A stretch of 64,000 nucleotides of DNA. Source: Blautia glucerasea (GTDB lineage Bacteria; Bacillota; Clostridia; Lachnospirales; Lachnospiraceae). The stretch's first letter is position 1, and every line of letters starts with the position of its first letter. Below, piece by piece: positions 29,713 through 39,143 of the stretch. The stretch spans positions 1-64,000 of the forward strand of contig NZ_JAJBMO010000013.1 in assembly GCF_020537505.1 (NCBI RefSeq). The letters run 5' to 3'. A program made the translations under genes and the position numbers. The notes beneath the pieces are model-generated. The model made no database searches and was not told the DNA's origin. It saw only the letters and a list, made by a program, of their open reading frames with translations.

Positions 29713-29774
29713 AAAAAAACTGCCTTGTATCAGCATTCCCATTCTCTGGTAAATCATGCTATACAAAGCAGTTT
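29713..29774 (-). terminator. Terminator after the sugar-type binding protein
   Basis: A long interrupted stem, AAACTGC...TTGTAT...AGCAT pairing with ATGCT..ATACAA..GCAGTTT, is followed on the minus strand by seven T residues. Confidence 0.75.
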
Positions 29775-29853
29775 CTCTTTCGTAAATTAATTATAAACTT
29801 CTTTCGTAACCTTTCTGTTTCCTGTACCGGTCCCCAATTTTCCCCTTGTAAAA

Positions 29854-30954
29854 TCAATTCGCATACAAATATGCACTATAAGCCGGATTGTCAATCACAG
29901 ATCCATCGATCCATGCCGGATCGATCCGCACATTTCTGGTAATCTCCACACTCTTCTTCGGGGCTGTGGTCGTAAGTGCTGTCCAGATTGTCTGATAGCC
30001 CATGGCATAAGGCTGCTGGGAAACCACACCTACCTCTTTATTATTGCGGATGGCATCCTGCTGCTTCGCCGTAGCATCAACCCCAACCATCACAGCCGGA
30101 TCCTTCGTCTCATCTTTTTCCATATCCAGATACATGTCTGATATATCTGCATTGGTACAGAATACGCCGTCTAACTGTGGATTCTTATCCAGAACCTCCT
30201 GCATGGCAGCGGTCATATCATCCACCTGATCCTGGTAGATCACATCCACAACCTCGATATCCGGATAATTGGCAATATAATCAGTAAAGCCAGACACACG
30301 CTCCTGAATGCTCTGCGTTTTCTCCTGAGCGGAAAATACGGCAACCTTTCCCATTTTTCCAATGGAGACTGCCAGTCTGTACGCTGCGATCTCGCCTACA
30401 CGGGTATTATCGGTACCGCGGAAGGCCCGGATCATCTTGCTGTCACTGACGCCGGAATCAAATGCCACAACCGGGATTCCATTCTCCTTGGCTGCCTCCA
30501 GCTGTGCCTGAAGGGAATCCATATCGCTTGCAGAAATGCAAAGGACATCCGGATTCTCTGCAATTACCGCATCCAGAGTATTCACCTGACTCTCCACATC
30601 CTTCTCATCACTGGCTCCCTCAAAGGTCATAGTCACCTGGTCATCCTTCTGGAAACCATAAGCCTCATTTACATCTGCGATGGCCTGCTCCATGCCCTTT
30701 TTTACCAGGCTCCAGAACTCACCGCTTGTGCTCTTGCTGACAACTGCCACACGGGCTCCTGCCTGGATCTCTACATTTGTATCAATCTCCGGAATCACAG
30801 GATCCGTCTCTTCCTGAACTTCCTCTGTGGATTCTTCCGTCTGCCCATCGGTTACCAGCGGGGCAATTACTTCCTGTACCTCTTCCTTCTTACACCCGGT
30901 CAAAGTGCATAATGCAGCCAGAAGAACAGCAGGTATCACTGCTACTTTTTTCAT
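29854..30954 (-). CDS. RbsB-like sugar-type substrate-binding lipoprotein (orphan)
   Basis: The 366-residue product is a type-I periplasmic binding protein. It has a lipoprotein signal with lipobox LTGC (cysteine near residue 21), an acidic linker rich in Glu and Thr, and then a two-lobed domain starting RVAVVSKSTSGEFWSLVKKGMEQA, with VVAFDSGV and DGVFCTNADISDMYL typical of ribose/galactose-type binders. No permease or ATPase is adjacent, so it may feed a distant transporter or act as a sensor. ATG 30954 follows GAGGAG. Confidence 0.87.
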   Translation of the reverse strand: MKKVAVIPAVLLAALCTLTGCKKEEVQEVIAPLVTDGQTEESTEEVQEETDPVIPEIDTNVEIQAGARVAVVSKSTSGEFWSLVKKGMEQAIADVNEAYGFQKDDQVTMTFEGASDEKDVESQVNTLDAVIAENPDVLCISASDMDSLQAQLEAAKENGIPVVAFDSGVSDSKMIRAFRGTDNTRVGEIAAYRLAVSIGKMGKVAVFSAQEKTQSIQERVSGFTDYIANYPDIEVVDVIYQDQVDDMTAAMQEVLDKNPQLDGVFCTNADISDMYLDMEKDETKDPAVMVGVDATAKQQDAIRNNKEVGVVSQQPYAMGYQTIWTALTTTAPKKSVEITRNVRIDPAWIDGSVIDNPAYSAYLYAN

Positions 30955-31076
30955 TTTATTCACTCCTCATCTGAATGTTGAATGGTAATTGTCCAGTATC
31001 TTTCTAATCTTCTTTCTAATCTTGCTTCTACATTATACACGTTTTCCGTTCCACGTCTATAGTTTTTTTGAGTTTT

Positions 31077-31832
31077 TCACATTTGAAATTCTGCAAATCC
31101 ACTGCCTTCCGGCTTCGTCTCAAATTTCATTATCCGGCCCGTCACAGGATGGGAAAAAGTAAGGCTTGCAGCACACAGCGCCAGACTTCCGCTTCCAATT
31201 GTCACATTCGTTCCGGTGCCATATTTCCGGTCGCCTGCCAGAGGTATTCCGGCATGTGCCATCTGCACCCGGATCTGGTGGTGGCGGCCTGTGTCCAGAT
31301 GGATCCGGAGCAGCCATTTTTTCTTTCCCGAAATTTTATCCACAGCCTCCCCAAGAACCTTGTAGGAAAGTCTGGCTTTCTTCGCACCTGTGATTCCTGC
31401 ATTTACAACTGCGGAGGTGTTCGTTCTGCCATCCTTTTTCAGGTAATCTTCCAAAACAACCGATTTACTTTTGTCTCCATCATGCCCGGCCTCTGTTTCC
31501 CATGCCCTTGTATCCGGCTGCCCATAGGTCACCGCCAGATAAATTTTCTCCATCTTTCCATTTGTGATCTGGGTGTTTAATCCTTTCGCCGCCTTCGGCG
31601 TCTTTGCAAATACCAGAACCCCTTCCACCGGCTGGTCCAGCCTGTGGATTACTGCCAGATACGGCATCTTTCCCTCATCTCCAGCCCTTATTGCCAGATA
31701 ATTCTTCAGACTGCTCTCCAGATCCATGGCTCCGATCCTGGCATTCTGCACGGCTATTCCCGCCGGTTTGCGGCAAACAATAATCTCTTTATCTTCGAAA
31801 AGGATGTAATCCTCTATTTTTCCACTGAACAT
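31077..31832 (-). CDS. RluA-family RNA pseudouridine synthase
   Basis: The enzyme converts uridine to pseudouridine in rRNA or tRNA. The 251-residue product has the catalytic motif HRLDQPVEG with the essential Asp, KPAGIAVQ near the N-terminus and the C-terminal RIHLDTGRHHQIRVQMAHAGIPLAGDRKYG, all RluA/RluD hallmarks. It lacks an S4 domain. The target base cannot be determined from sequence alone. Confidence 0.92.
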   Translation of the reverse strand: MFSGKIEDYILFEDKEIIVCRKPAGIAVQNARIGAMDLESSLKNYLAIRAGDEGKMPYLAVIHRLDQPVEGVLVFAKTPKAAKGLNTQITNGKMEKIYLAVTYGQPDTRAWETEAGHDGDKSKSVVLEDYLKKDGRTNTSAVVNAGITGAKKARLSYKVLGEAVDKISGKKKWLLRIHLDTGRHHQIRVQMAHAGIPLAGDRKYGTGTNVTIGSGSLALCAASLTFSHPVTGRIMKFETKPEGSGFAEFQM

Positions 31833-31951
31833 TCTTTTTATCCTTCCATTGATTCACTTACATGCATTTCTTTGCCTCATTATAGCGGAACCCTCTCCGT
31901 TTTACAAGCATTTCCCTCTGTCAGGGCCACCTTCCTTCACAACCCAAGAAA

Positions 31952-31995
31952 AGGACGGTCATCATTTTACTTCTGTTTCAAATGATGACCGTCCT
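31952..31995 (-). terminator. Strong terminator upstream of the pseudouridine synthase gene
   Basis: A perfect 16-bp stem (31952-31967 with 31980-31995) is followed on the minus strand by TTTTCTT. It ends a transcription unit coming from the gene-free region 32000-32800 rather than any intact gene. Confidence 0.75.
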
Positions 31996-32192
31996 AAAAT
32001 TCTTCAGTATTCAATGGTCTTTTCCTCGTTTTTCAAATTGATTTACAATTTAATATTTACGTGGTCTTTATTCAGTTGTTCTATATTTAGTTGTTCTTTT
32101 ATTTAAAATATCTTGACTTATTTCCTGCTCATAAACGATATGATGTTTATCATTCGGTTTATTTAGAAGTTTGATAGATTGAAATTATAATT

Positions 32193-32700
32193 TCACGGGT
32201 TATAATTTCGTTTGCAGAAATACCGGATACACTTCTTAAGCTCTGAATCATTATTATAAACAATTTCAAACTTAAATAGGTTAAATCCAAAACCACTTAC
32301 TGGTTCATATGCTCTCTCATATGTATTATACGAAAAAAGTCTGAGCGGAAGTTCCAGATATATTTCTGACTGGAATATCAAATGTGATATTCTTCTAATG
32401 CAAAGCTTCGATTCATATTCTAAAAATTCAATATGGATCTCAAAATATCGTTCTTATCTGTGATAAGGGTTATATTCTCTGGAGAAATGTTTCTTTACAC
32501 AAGTTCCAGATCTTTGTATTAGTGGTGGACAGATATTCAATATAAGTGATCGCTTCTATTCACCTTTGACACGTTTCTAAGTATCAGCTGAATCAAGTGA
32601 TACTAAATTTTCTATTTACACGGTTCTCGTATCAGGTCTTCTTGCAGGAAATGCGATCCCTGTCTCTCTTATATTGATTAGAAAAATTTTATGTTCCCAT
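32193..32700 (-). pseudogene. AT-rich decayed reading frame of unknown function
   Basis: On the minus strand one frame reads as plausible protein from about 32700 to 32193 but is broken by several TAA and TAG codons. The last open part spans about 98 codons and contains LPLRLFSYNTYERAYEPV and FNLFKFEIVYNNDSELKK. Another plausible frame piece (NKPNDKHHIVYEQEISQD) follows near 32075-32160. A strong promoter and AAAGGAG ribosome site precede it, but the first frame stops after six codons. I recognise no family. It could instead be a non-coding transcript. Confidence 0.35.
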
Positions 32701-32768
32701 TGGAATCACGAAGCTCCTTTCTTTATGAGGGTGTTTTTGTTTTTCTCTTGTTTTCTTTTGATGTGTTT

Positions 32769-32797
32769 ATATTACCATCTCTCTTTTAATTTGTCAA
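32769..32797 (-). promoter_or_regulatory. Strong promoter without an intact downstream gene
   Basis: On the minus strand a perfect TTGACA (32792-32797) lies 17 bp from TAATAT (32769-32774). Transcription would run through the decayed frame to the terminator at 31952-31995, about 800 bases. The rest of the 31833-32987 gap is T-rich on the plus strand without coding signs. Confidence 0.65.
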
Positions 32798-32987
32798 TGC
32801 TTTTTCGCATATTTTTTCATTTATTTCTGTTTTATTTTATTATTTTATGTTGTATTTCTGTGTATTTTATCAATTATTATGATTATTCAGAATATTTATA
32901 GGATAACGTCTTACAGAAATCACCCGTCTTCCATGCAAAAAACAGGCCACTCTCTCCGAAGAAAAAATGACCTGCCTCATAGCATCT

Positions 32988-35246
32988 CTATTTTCTATTG
33001 TAATTGATCAGACAGCCCTTCAGAATAATTTCTCTCTCATCATCTGTCAGCTCCCCAAGTGTAACTGTGAACGGTACCAGTCCGCTCTCTTTCACTACAT
33101 AGCCTGTAATATTTTCTGTTTTTTCCTCAACAGCCTTGCGGATTTCCGGGAAAAACAGGTAGTCACCGTTTGCAAACGGAAGGTCGCCAGCCGGGATCAG
33201 GAATGGAAGCATTCCCCAGTTGATCAGGTTGGAGCGGTAACGCTTGGTAGCATATTCGTTGGCAATGTTTGCCCAGCCGCCCAGTACCTTCTGACAGGAA
33301 GCAGCCTGCTCACGGGCGGAACCATCACCTGGCTTCACAGCGAAAATGGTACTTCCTACTCCAAGGTTTCCTTTGCCAACCTCCGGATAATCCTTATGAA
33401 CGATTTCCATAACCGGCTTCAGCTCCGGAACTGCCTCAACCGGACATTCGCCGTTTTCGATGGCATGCTCTGCCTTCTGGATCTCTTTCGCACGTCCTAC
33501 ATAAGCCGGATCCTTTCTGGAAAGGGTAAATTCAGCCAGTCCAAGAGGATTGGAACGGTAGGAAGAAGTCTCACCAGACGGGATCAGCTCATCTGTGGTG
33601 GTTACCGGATCGTGGATCTCGGATACAACCTTCAGTACCAGATTCTCTGCAAGTGCAGGCATCTTCGGCCAGTCCTTAATGTTCGGTCCAAACTGGATCT
33701 CCACAGACGGATCTGCCACACCCTTGCTGTCAAATACACGGTTGTCATAAATTGTCTTGTCAAAGAAGTATTTCTGGCCTCTGTACTCACCTGTAAAGTT
33801 CTCTGCTGAGGTAAGGAAGCCTTTGTTCGCAGCTGTAGCTGCGATAGAACGGGCATCCATAAGTGCAACGGAAGAAATCTGGCCGTTCTGGATCTTGGAG
33901 CCTTCACGGTTCGGGAAGTTTCTGGTAGTATGACGGATACTGAAGGCATTGTTTGCCGGAGTATCACCAGCACCGAAGCATGGTCCGCAGAACGCAGTTT
34001 TCACAACCGCACCTGTCTCAAGAAGATCTGCCAGAACACCGTTCTTAGCCAGTTCCATATAAATCGGCGTACTTGCCGGATATACACTTAAGGTAAAAGC
34101 ATCTGCACCAATGCTGCTGCCGCGGAGAATATCAGCAGCTGCACAGATATTTTCAAATCCGCCGCCAGCACAGCCTGCGATGATTCCCTGATCCACATAA
34201 AGCCTGCCATCTACCACCTTATTGCGAAGGGTATATGGAATCTTTCCGTCCAGACTTATCTGCGCTCTTTTTTCAACATCGGCAAGAATATCATCCAGAT
34301 TTGCATTTACTTCATCAATGGTATAGGTATTGCTTGGATGGAACGGCATGGCGATCATTGGCTTGATCTCACCAAGGTCGATCTCCACACAGCCATCATA
34401 GTAAGCTACGTCGCCTGGCTTCAGTTCTTTGTAGCTTCCGGCTCTTCCATGGATCTCATAGAACTCCCGGATCTTCTCATCTGTCTGCCAGATAGAGGAA
34501 AGGCAGGTGGTCTCAGTGGTCATAACGTCAATGCCGATACGGAAATCAGCGCTTAAGTTTGCCACACCAGGTCCTACAAACTCCATTACTTTATTCTTCA
34601 CATAGCCATTTGCAAATACTTTTCCAATAATTGCAAGGGCAACGTCCTGAGGTCCTACGCCTGGGCGAGGAGTGCCTTTCAGATAAATGGCAACAACACC
34701 TGGCATATTAATGTCATAGGTCTGGGAAAGAAGCTGCTTCACAAGCTCCGGTCCTCCCTCACCCATAGCCATGGTTCCAAGTGCACCATAACGGGTATGG
34801 CTGTCTGAACCAAGGATCATCTTGCCGCATTCTGCCAGCATTTCACGGGCAAACTGATGGATAACGGCCTGATGAGGCGGAACATAGACACCGCCATATT
34901 TCTTCGCACAGGTAAGGCCAAACATGTGGTCATCCTCATTGATGGTTCCGCCTACTGCGCAAAGGGAGTTATGGCAGTTCGTCAGAACATAAGGTACCGG
35001 AAAGCGCTCCAGCCCTGATGCGCGGGCAGTCTGAATAATTCCAACAAAGGTAATATCATGAGATGTCAATTTATCAAATTTAATCTGAAGCTTGTCCATA
35101 TTACCGGAAGTATTATGAGCTTTCAAAATAGAATAGGCAATGGTATTTCCCGCTGCTTCTTCCTTTGAAACAGGGAGCTGCGCTTCCTCTGCCGGAATAA
35201 TCGTCTTTCCGTTCTGCAGATACACGCCGGTATCATATAATTTCAT
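32988..35246 (-). CDS. Aconitase-family hydratase (YbhJ-like)
   Basis: Aconitase-type enzymes use a 4Fe-4S cluster to shift a hydroxyl group on a tricarboxylate. The 752-residue product has the N-terminal part with [35 protein letters not shown], and the cluster-binding [33 protein letters not shown] region. A C-terminal swivel domain follows with [16 protein letters not shown]. It is nearer to the YbhJ/aconitase-X-distant bacterial group than to AcnA, so the exact substrate is open. The start is ATG 35246 after GAGGAGG. Confidence 0.85.
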   Translation of the reverse strand: MKLYDTGVYLQNGKTIIPAEEAQLPVSKEEAAGNTIAYSILKAHNTSGNMDKLQIKFDKLTSHDITFVGIIQTARASGLERFPVPYVLTNCHNSLCAVGGTINEDDHMFGLTCAKKYGGVYVPPHQAVIHQFAREMLAECGKMILGSDSHTRYGALGTMAMGEGGPELVKQLLSQTYDINMPGVVAIYLKGTPRPGVGPQDVALAIIGKVFANGYVKNKVMEFVGPGVANLSADFRIGIDVMTTETTCLSSIWQTDEKIREFYEIHGRAGSYKELKPGDVAYYDGCVEIDLGEIKPMIAMPFHPSNTYTIDEVNANLDDILADVEKRAQISLDGKIPYTLRNKVVDGRLYVDQGIIAGCAGGGFENICAAADILRGSSIGADAFTLSVYPASTPIYMELAKNGVLADLLETGAVVKTAFCGPCFGAGDTPANNAFSIRHTTRNFPNREGSKIQNGQISSVALMDARSIAATAANKGFLTSAENFTGEYRGQKYFFDKTIYDNRVFDSKGVADPSVEIQFGPNIKDWPKMPALAENLVLKVVSEIHDPVTTTDELIPSGETSSYRSNPLGLAEFTLSRKDPAYVGRAKEIQKAEHAIENGECPVEAVPELKPVMEIVHKDYPEVGKGNLGVGSTIFAVKPGDGSAREQAASCQKVLGGWANIANEYATKRYRSNLINWGMLPFLIPAGDLPFANGDYLFFPEIRKAVEEKTENITGYVVKESGLVPFTVTLGELTDDEREIILKGCLINYNRK

Positions 35247-35300
35247 AATAAAAATCCTCCTCATTTGGATGTAATTAGTGGGTGACAAATATTACCGTTA

Positions 35301-35329
35301 ATTATAGTAGATTTCCGCGCAAGAATCAA
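35301..35329 (-). promoter_or_regulatory. Promoter of the aconitase-family gene
   Basis: On the minus strand TTGATT (35324-35329) and TATAAT (35301-35306) are spaced 17 bp, about 55 bases before the start codon. Confidence 0.65.
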
Positions 35330-35339
35330 GCTAAAACAC

Positions 35340-35353
35340 TTTAGCGTGCTAAA
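35340..35353. promoter_or_regulatory. Palindromic operator candidate TTTAGC-GT-GCTAAA
   Basis: This 14-bp near-perfect palindrome lies 10 bases upstream of the -35 box of the aconitase-family promoter. The same pattern, TTTAGCRTRCTAAA, overlaps the -10 region of the aspartate aminotransferase promoter at 47042-47055. A shared regulator is inferred. Confidence 0.4.
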
Positions 35354-35480
35354 AAGTATTTTTGCTGTATTTTATAAAAAAATAGTCTGAAATTTCGCCC
35401 CACTTTCCTGTTGCAACTTTTCCCAAACAGTGTTAAGGTAAAAGTCACGAATTTCCAAAATGATGGGGAGGTGTTCGAAA

Positions 35481-35747
35481 ATGTTTCGTCTTTGGGGCCG
35501 AATCTGGAAAAATAACCATATGTTAAAAGATACCGTGATCTGTGATGACCGCCAGGATACCCGAACCCATAAGGTTTTCCACTGTCTGGAGCAGATCTGC
35601 TACGAACTGGATCTTGGAAATCCCATCTGGCTTGATACCACAGTCCGGGATTTCAAGAAGCACAGCAAGGCACGGTTTTATCAGGATAATTTTATAGAAG
35701 AGATCGATTTCGATTATTTGGAAATACAGGTGATCGAGGAAGATTGA
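35481..35747 (+). CDS. Conserved-looking hypothetical protein, 88 residues
   Basis: I do not recognise the family. The product is soluble and mixed in charge, with a basic N-terminus (MFRLWGRIWKNNHMLKD) and an acidic C-terminus (EEIDFDYLEIQVIEED). The segment CHCLEQICYELDLGNPIWLD looks like an alpha/beta fold. GGGGAGG nine bases before ATG 35481 supports translation. It is divergent from the aconitase-family gene and upstream of the transglutaminase-like gene on the same strand. Confidence 0.7.
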   Translation: MFRLWGRIWKNNHMLKDTVICDDRQDTRTHKVFHCLEQICYELDLGNPIWLDTTVRDFKKHSKARFYQDNFIEEIDFDYLEIQVIEED

Positions 35748-35800
35748 GTATAATATGGGTAGCTTTAAGTTATCAGCTTATTTTTATGGAGGCGATTTAT

Positions 35801-36622
35801 ATGAAAAAGAAAAAAACACTTATCCTGCTCTTCACGACTGCCGTACTTACACTGACACCCACATCTGCATTTGCAGCTGAAACGGCAGTCTCACAGACCA
35901 CACAAGTGGTTACCACCGCACCTGCAGCCCCTACTCCCGCACCTAAGAAACAGGGCTGGGAAACAATAAAAGGCGGCAAAAAAAGATATTACAAAGACGG
36001 CAAGCGTCTTACCGGTTTCCAGAAAATTGGGAAAAACTATTTTTATTTCAATGCCAATGGAACCATGCTAAAGAACAAAACCGTAAAACGTGGGACCAAA
36101 AACTTCACCTACTTTATCGATAAAAAAGGACACGTGATCGGTAAGAAAAAGGGTTCCACTTACTACAATGCCAATGGAAAGAAGATGTCCCAGGCACAGA
36201 TTGCAGACCTTCGTTCCAAGCAGATTGTTGCCGAGATCACCAATTCCCGCATGTCCAAATCCCAGAAGCTTCGTACCTGTTTTAACTGGGTAATGAAGAA
36301 ATACTATTACACCTGGCGGCGCTTTGACCAGGGCGGCAAGAACTGGCCGGCAGTCAATGCCAACGACCATTTTCTCCGCGGAAGAGGCGACTGTATCGCA
36401 GATGCCTCTGCATTTGCTTACTTAGCCAAGGCAATCGGCTATAAGAAGGTTTATGTTTGTGCAGACGCCAAGCAAAGCGACAACAACGCCCATGCATGGG
36501 CAGAGATCAACGGCTACGTTTATGATCCTCTTTTTGCAGAAGCCAAAAGCTACAGCAGATATTACGGTGTTCCAAGAAGATCCTACGAGCTCTCAGCAGT
36601 TCTCAGATACAGACTTTCCTGA
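35801..36622 (+). CDS. Secreted transglutaminase-like protein with cell-wall-binding repeats
   Basis: The 273-residue product has a Sec signal peptide (MKKKKTLILL..TSAFAAET, cleavage near residue 26) and a Thr/Pro/Ala linker. Choline/glucan-binding-like repeats follow (about 52-130: KRYYKDGKRLTGFQKIG, NYFYFNANGTML, TFYIDKKGHVIG-type units). A transglutaminase-like protease domain comes last. The likely catalytic triad is C198 in GRGDCIADAS, H231 in NNAHAWAEI and D242 in YVYDPLF. It is probably attached to wall polymers and acts on surface peptides; the substrate is unknown. The start follows GGAGG. Confidence 0.88.
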   Translation: MKKKKTLILLFTTAVLTLTPTSAFAAETAVSQTTQVVTTAPAAPTPAPKKQGWETIKGGKKRYYKDGKRLTGFQKIGKNYFYFNANGTMLKNKTVKRGTKNFTYFIDKKGHVIGKKKGSTYYNANGKKMSQAQIADLRSKQIVAEITNSRMSKSQKLRTCFNWVMKKYYYTWRRFDQGGKNWPAVNANDHFLRGRGDCIADASAFAYLAKAIGYKKVYVCADAKQSDNNAHAWAEINGYVYDPLFAEAKSYSRYYGVPRRSYELSAVLRYRLS

Positions 36623-36650
36623 TTTCCACAGCTGAGCTTCTATAAGCCAG

Positions 36651-36692
36651 GAGGCAGAACCCTTCACATCCGGGTTCTGCCTCTTATTTTTA
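36651..36692 (+). terminator. Shared terminator of convergent genes
   Basis: A perfect 12-bp stem GAGGCAGAACCC/GGGTTCTGCCTC (36651-36662 and 36672-36683) with a T-rich tail stops the transglutaminase-like gene and probably also faces the SpaA gene. Confidence 0.85.
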
Positions 36693-36697
36693 TTTCT

Positions 36698-38156
36698 TTA
36701 ATCCTTTTTATTTTTCTTTTTTGCCAGCACCACTGCCGCAACCACTGCGCACGCAGCCAGAACAAGCAATGTCACATAAAGACCGATTGGAGTATCGTCT
36801 CCCGTCTTTACATACGTACTGGTTGTGTGGGAATCATCGGATTCTCCAGGGGTTTCTGTAATATCCCCAGCCGGAGTAACGGTCGGTGTCACATCCTCAA
36901 ACTCGTTGGTGATGACCACTTCCGCTCTATTATTTTCATAATTCAGAACCACGTCGCCATCCTTAACTGTATAAGTAAAGGTAAGGTCGCTGCTCTCATC
37001 CAGCGGAACACCATTTTTATCCGTCTCCGTTACGTAATACTTCACAACAGCATCCTTGGAATCACCGATCATAACCGGAACTTCAACTGTCACGCTGCTG
37101 TTTCCATCCATAGCCAGCTCATACACGTTATTTTCAAACAAATTAGTATGCTCAGGATCTGTGAAAATTCCTACATAGAAGGTATCCTTGGAATCTGCAG
37201 CCTCACCGTTCTTCAGTACATTCTTAGTGACCGCGATCACACCCTGATAGTAGTATCCTTCCGGAAGCTCGTAGAACAGGTTGTTAAAGTGATAATCCTT
37301 TGCAGGAGCCTTTCTCGTGATCTGAACCTCCTGGCCATCCGGGTAAACTGGTGTATAGCTGTAAATATTCTTATAAATATCTGCATCTATTACAGTGCCA
37401 TATTCATCTGTCTCCGCCACATAATACTGGGTGCCAGGATTCAGATCCTCAAAAGTAGTACTGGAAGAAGAAACACCCTTAAAAGTGATCGGGGAAACTG
37501 CTGAAACTCTTGTGGTCAGCTGCTGGTCAGCAAAAAGCGCTACATAGAACACCCCATCCTCTGCCATCAGATCTTTATACTCTTCATCATACAGATTCTT
37601 GGTTACCGTGATTACACCGCTGGCAGTCTTCTCTTTTTCATCCACCATGGTAACTGTGTTCACTGCATCTGGCTCATTGCTTACCGAAAACTTCACATCA
37701 CGGGCAACGGTAAAGCCTTCTGGCGGCTCCAGCTCTGACAGGTAATAATCACCGGCCGGGATTCCTTTCAGAATGTATGGTTCCGCTCCGCTGGTAAATA
37801 CGTATTTCGCATTCCCATTCCCGTCCATAATAACCTTTCCGTCTGCATCCTTCACAACGAATTTTGCACCGAAAACATAATTTCCCTCTTCATCCACCTT
37901 ATTTACACTGGTTGAAATCCTTGTGTTTATAACCGTCACGTCTGCAACCCTGCCAGATGCAGCCTCATAAATACCATCCAGCTCCTTCACCTGTCCTGCT
38001 GCCTCAATAGAAAATTCATAAGGCACAGAGGAAGGAATATAACCGTCCGGAGTCTTTGTCTCGATCACACGGTAGCTGCCTTTGGGCATATCCGTGATCA
38101 CAATCTGACCATTGGCATCAGATACCAGATTTGCGGAAAAGTTTTTTCTCTTTCAT
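36698..38156 (-). pseudogene. SpaA/Cna-B-type surface adhesin, 5' end deleted and frameshifted
   Basis: The open part (to 38101) encodes several SpaA-like beta domains (DMPKGSYRVIETKTPDGYIP, GIPAGDYYLSELEPPEGF) and a C-terminal sorting-type end: VKTGDDTPIG, a hydrophobic helix, and KKKNKKD. Such proteins are fixed to the wall by sortase. There is no signal peptide in this frame. At 38156 an ATG with AGGAAAG upstream begins MKEKKLFRKS, a typical signal-peptide start, but the frame ends after 12 codons. The next bases continue in another frame directly into the middle of a SpaA domain. An internal deletion best explains this; dropping one A from the A6 run would restore the frame but not a signal peptide. 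Confidence 0.75.
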
Positions 38157-38230
38157 GGTTTCACTCTTTCCTGACAGAATTTTCAAAATATATTTAATAC
38201 TTTCCCTATAAAAATTTCTGCTCTTTTATG

Positions 38231-38266
38231 TGTACTTATTTTAGTACATTGTAGTCTGTTTTTCAA
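38231..38266 (-). promoter_or_regulatory. Adhesin promoter with overlapping palindrome
   Basis: On the minus strand TTGAAA (38261-38266) and TAAAAT (38238-38243) are 17 bp apart. A palindrome TGTACT-N6-AGTACA (38231-38248) flanks the -10 box, as a repressor site would. The rest of the 38157-38470 gap is AT-rich and holds no gene. Confidence 0.5.
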
Positions 38267-38470
38267 TTATATTTGGTATTTTCGCATTTTTTCGTAATTT
38301 TATGTTTATTTTTTCACAGCCGTTCTTGTTCTATGCAGCCTATTATATAAGCTGGATTTTTCATTTTCAACCCAAATGGGGCAGCTTCCTCACTGAGTAC
38401 AATTTTTAACAATATTATCCAATAAAAGAAGGCTTACAAAGGTATTTCAGGCTATAGATACAATACTGGA

Positions 38471-39085
38471 TTAAATGCCAAGTGCCGACTTGGCCAGCTG
38501 GTCTGCCATATCATTATATTTGTCGTTGGAATGGCCTTTTACTTTTATAAAATGTACTTTTACCTTCTGCGTGATTTCCCGGTAAAAGCTCTGATACGCT
38601 ATTGTTCCGGGTTTGGTAGCTTTCCAGGCACCGGTGCACCATTTGGCAATGCCTTCATAATCATGGTAAATGGTGATTTCCGGAATATTATGATCCACAG
38701 CATACTGCATTGCCGCTTCGGAGCCTTTGATTTCTCCTGCTACATTATGCATCAGTGCCAGCTCTTTGTCCGTCATTTTTTCACAGAATGTGTGCTCTTC
38801 TCCATCCTTCAGAATAACCATTCCATAGGAAAATTCGCCGGTGTCAGAGCGGTAACTGCCATCTACGTAGGCAATCACCTGGTCTGACGCAGGTTTTTCT
38901 GCTCTGGAAGGTGTATCCGGGATACCCTCTTCCCCCACGCCGGCAAATGCCTGTGCCTCTTCCATAGTGGGAAAGCTCTTAAATTCTGCTCCCGAAAATC
39001 CCGTGACCTGTTTCTGGCACTCTGCCCAGGTCATAAATACACCTGTTTTTCTACCTGTTCTTACTGCATAGTATTTCTTTACCAT
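38471..39085 (-). CDS. rnhA: Ribonuclease HI with viroplasmin-type N-terminal domain
   Basis: The enzyme cuts RNA in RNA-DNA hybrids. The 204-residue product begins with a caulimovirus viroplasmin/RNase HI hybrid-binding domain (KKYYAVRTGRKTGVFMTWAECQKQVTGFSGAEFKSF). A spacer and the RNase H domain follow: VDGSYRS with the first Asp, NVAGEIKGSEAAM with Glu, YHDYEGIAKW with Asp, and YNDMADQLAK with the last Asp. All four catalytic acids are present. ATG 39085 follows GGGAGG. Confidence 0.92.
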   Translation of the reverse strand: MVKKYYAVRTGRKTGVFMTWAECQKQVTGFSGAEFKSFPTMEEAQAFAGVGEEGIPDTPSRAEKPASDQVIAYVDGSYRSDTGEFSYGMVILKDGEEHTFCEKMTDKELALMHNVAGEIKGSEAAMQYAVDHNIPEITIYHDYEGIAKWCTGAWKATKPGTIAYQSFYREITQKVKVHFIKVKGHSNDKYNDMADQLAKSALGI

Positions 39086-39143
39086 ATAGCCTCCCTTTGT
39101 ATCAGACATTCTCAAACACTTTTTCTTTAATTATAACGAAACT

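Noticed and set aside
36827..37504. 225-codon plus-strand frame opposite the SpaA adhesin
   Set aside because: Antisense shadow of repeated beta domains, without a ribosome site.
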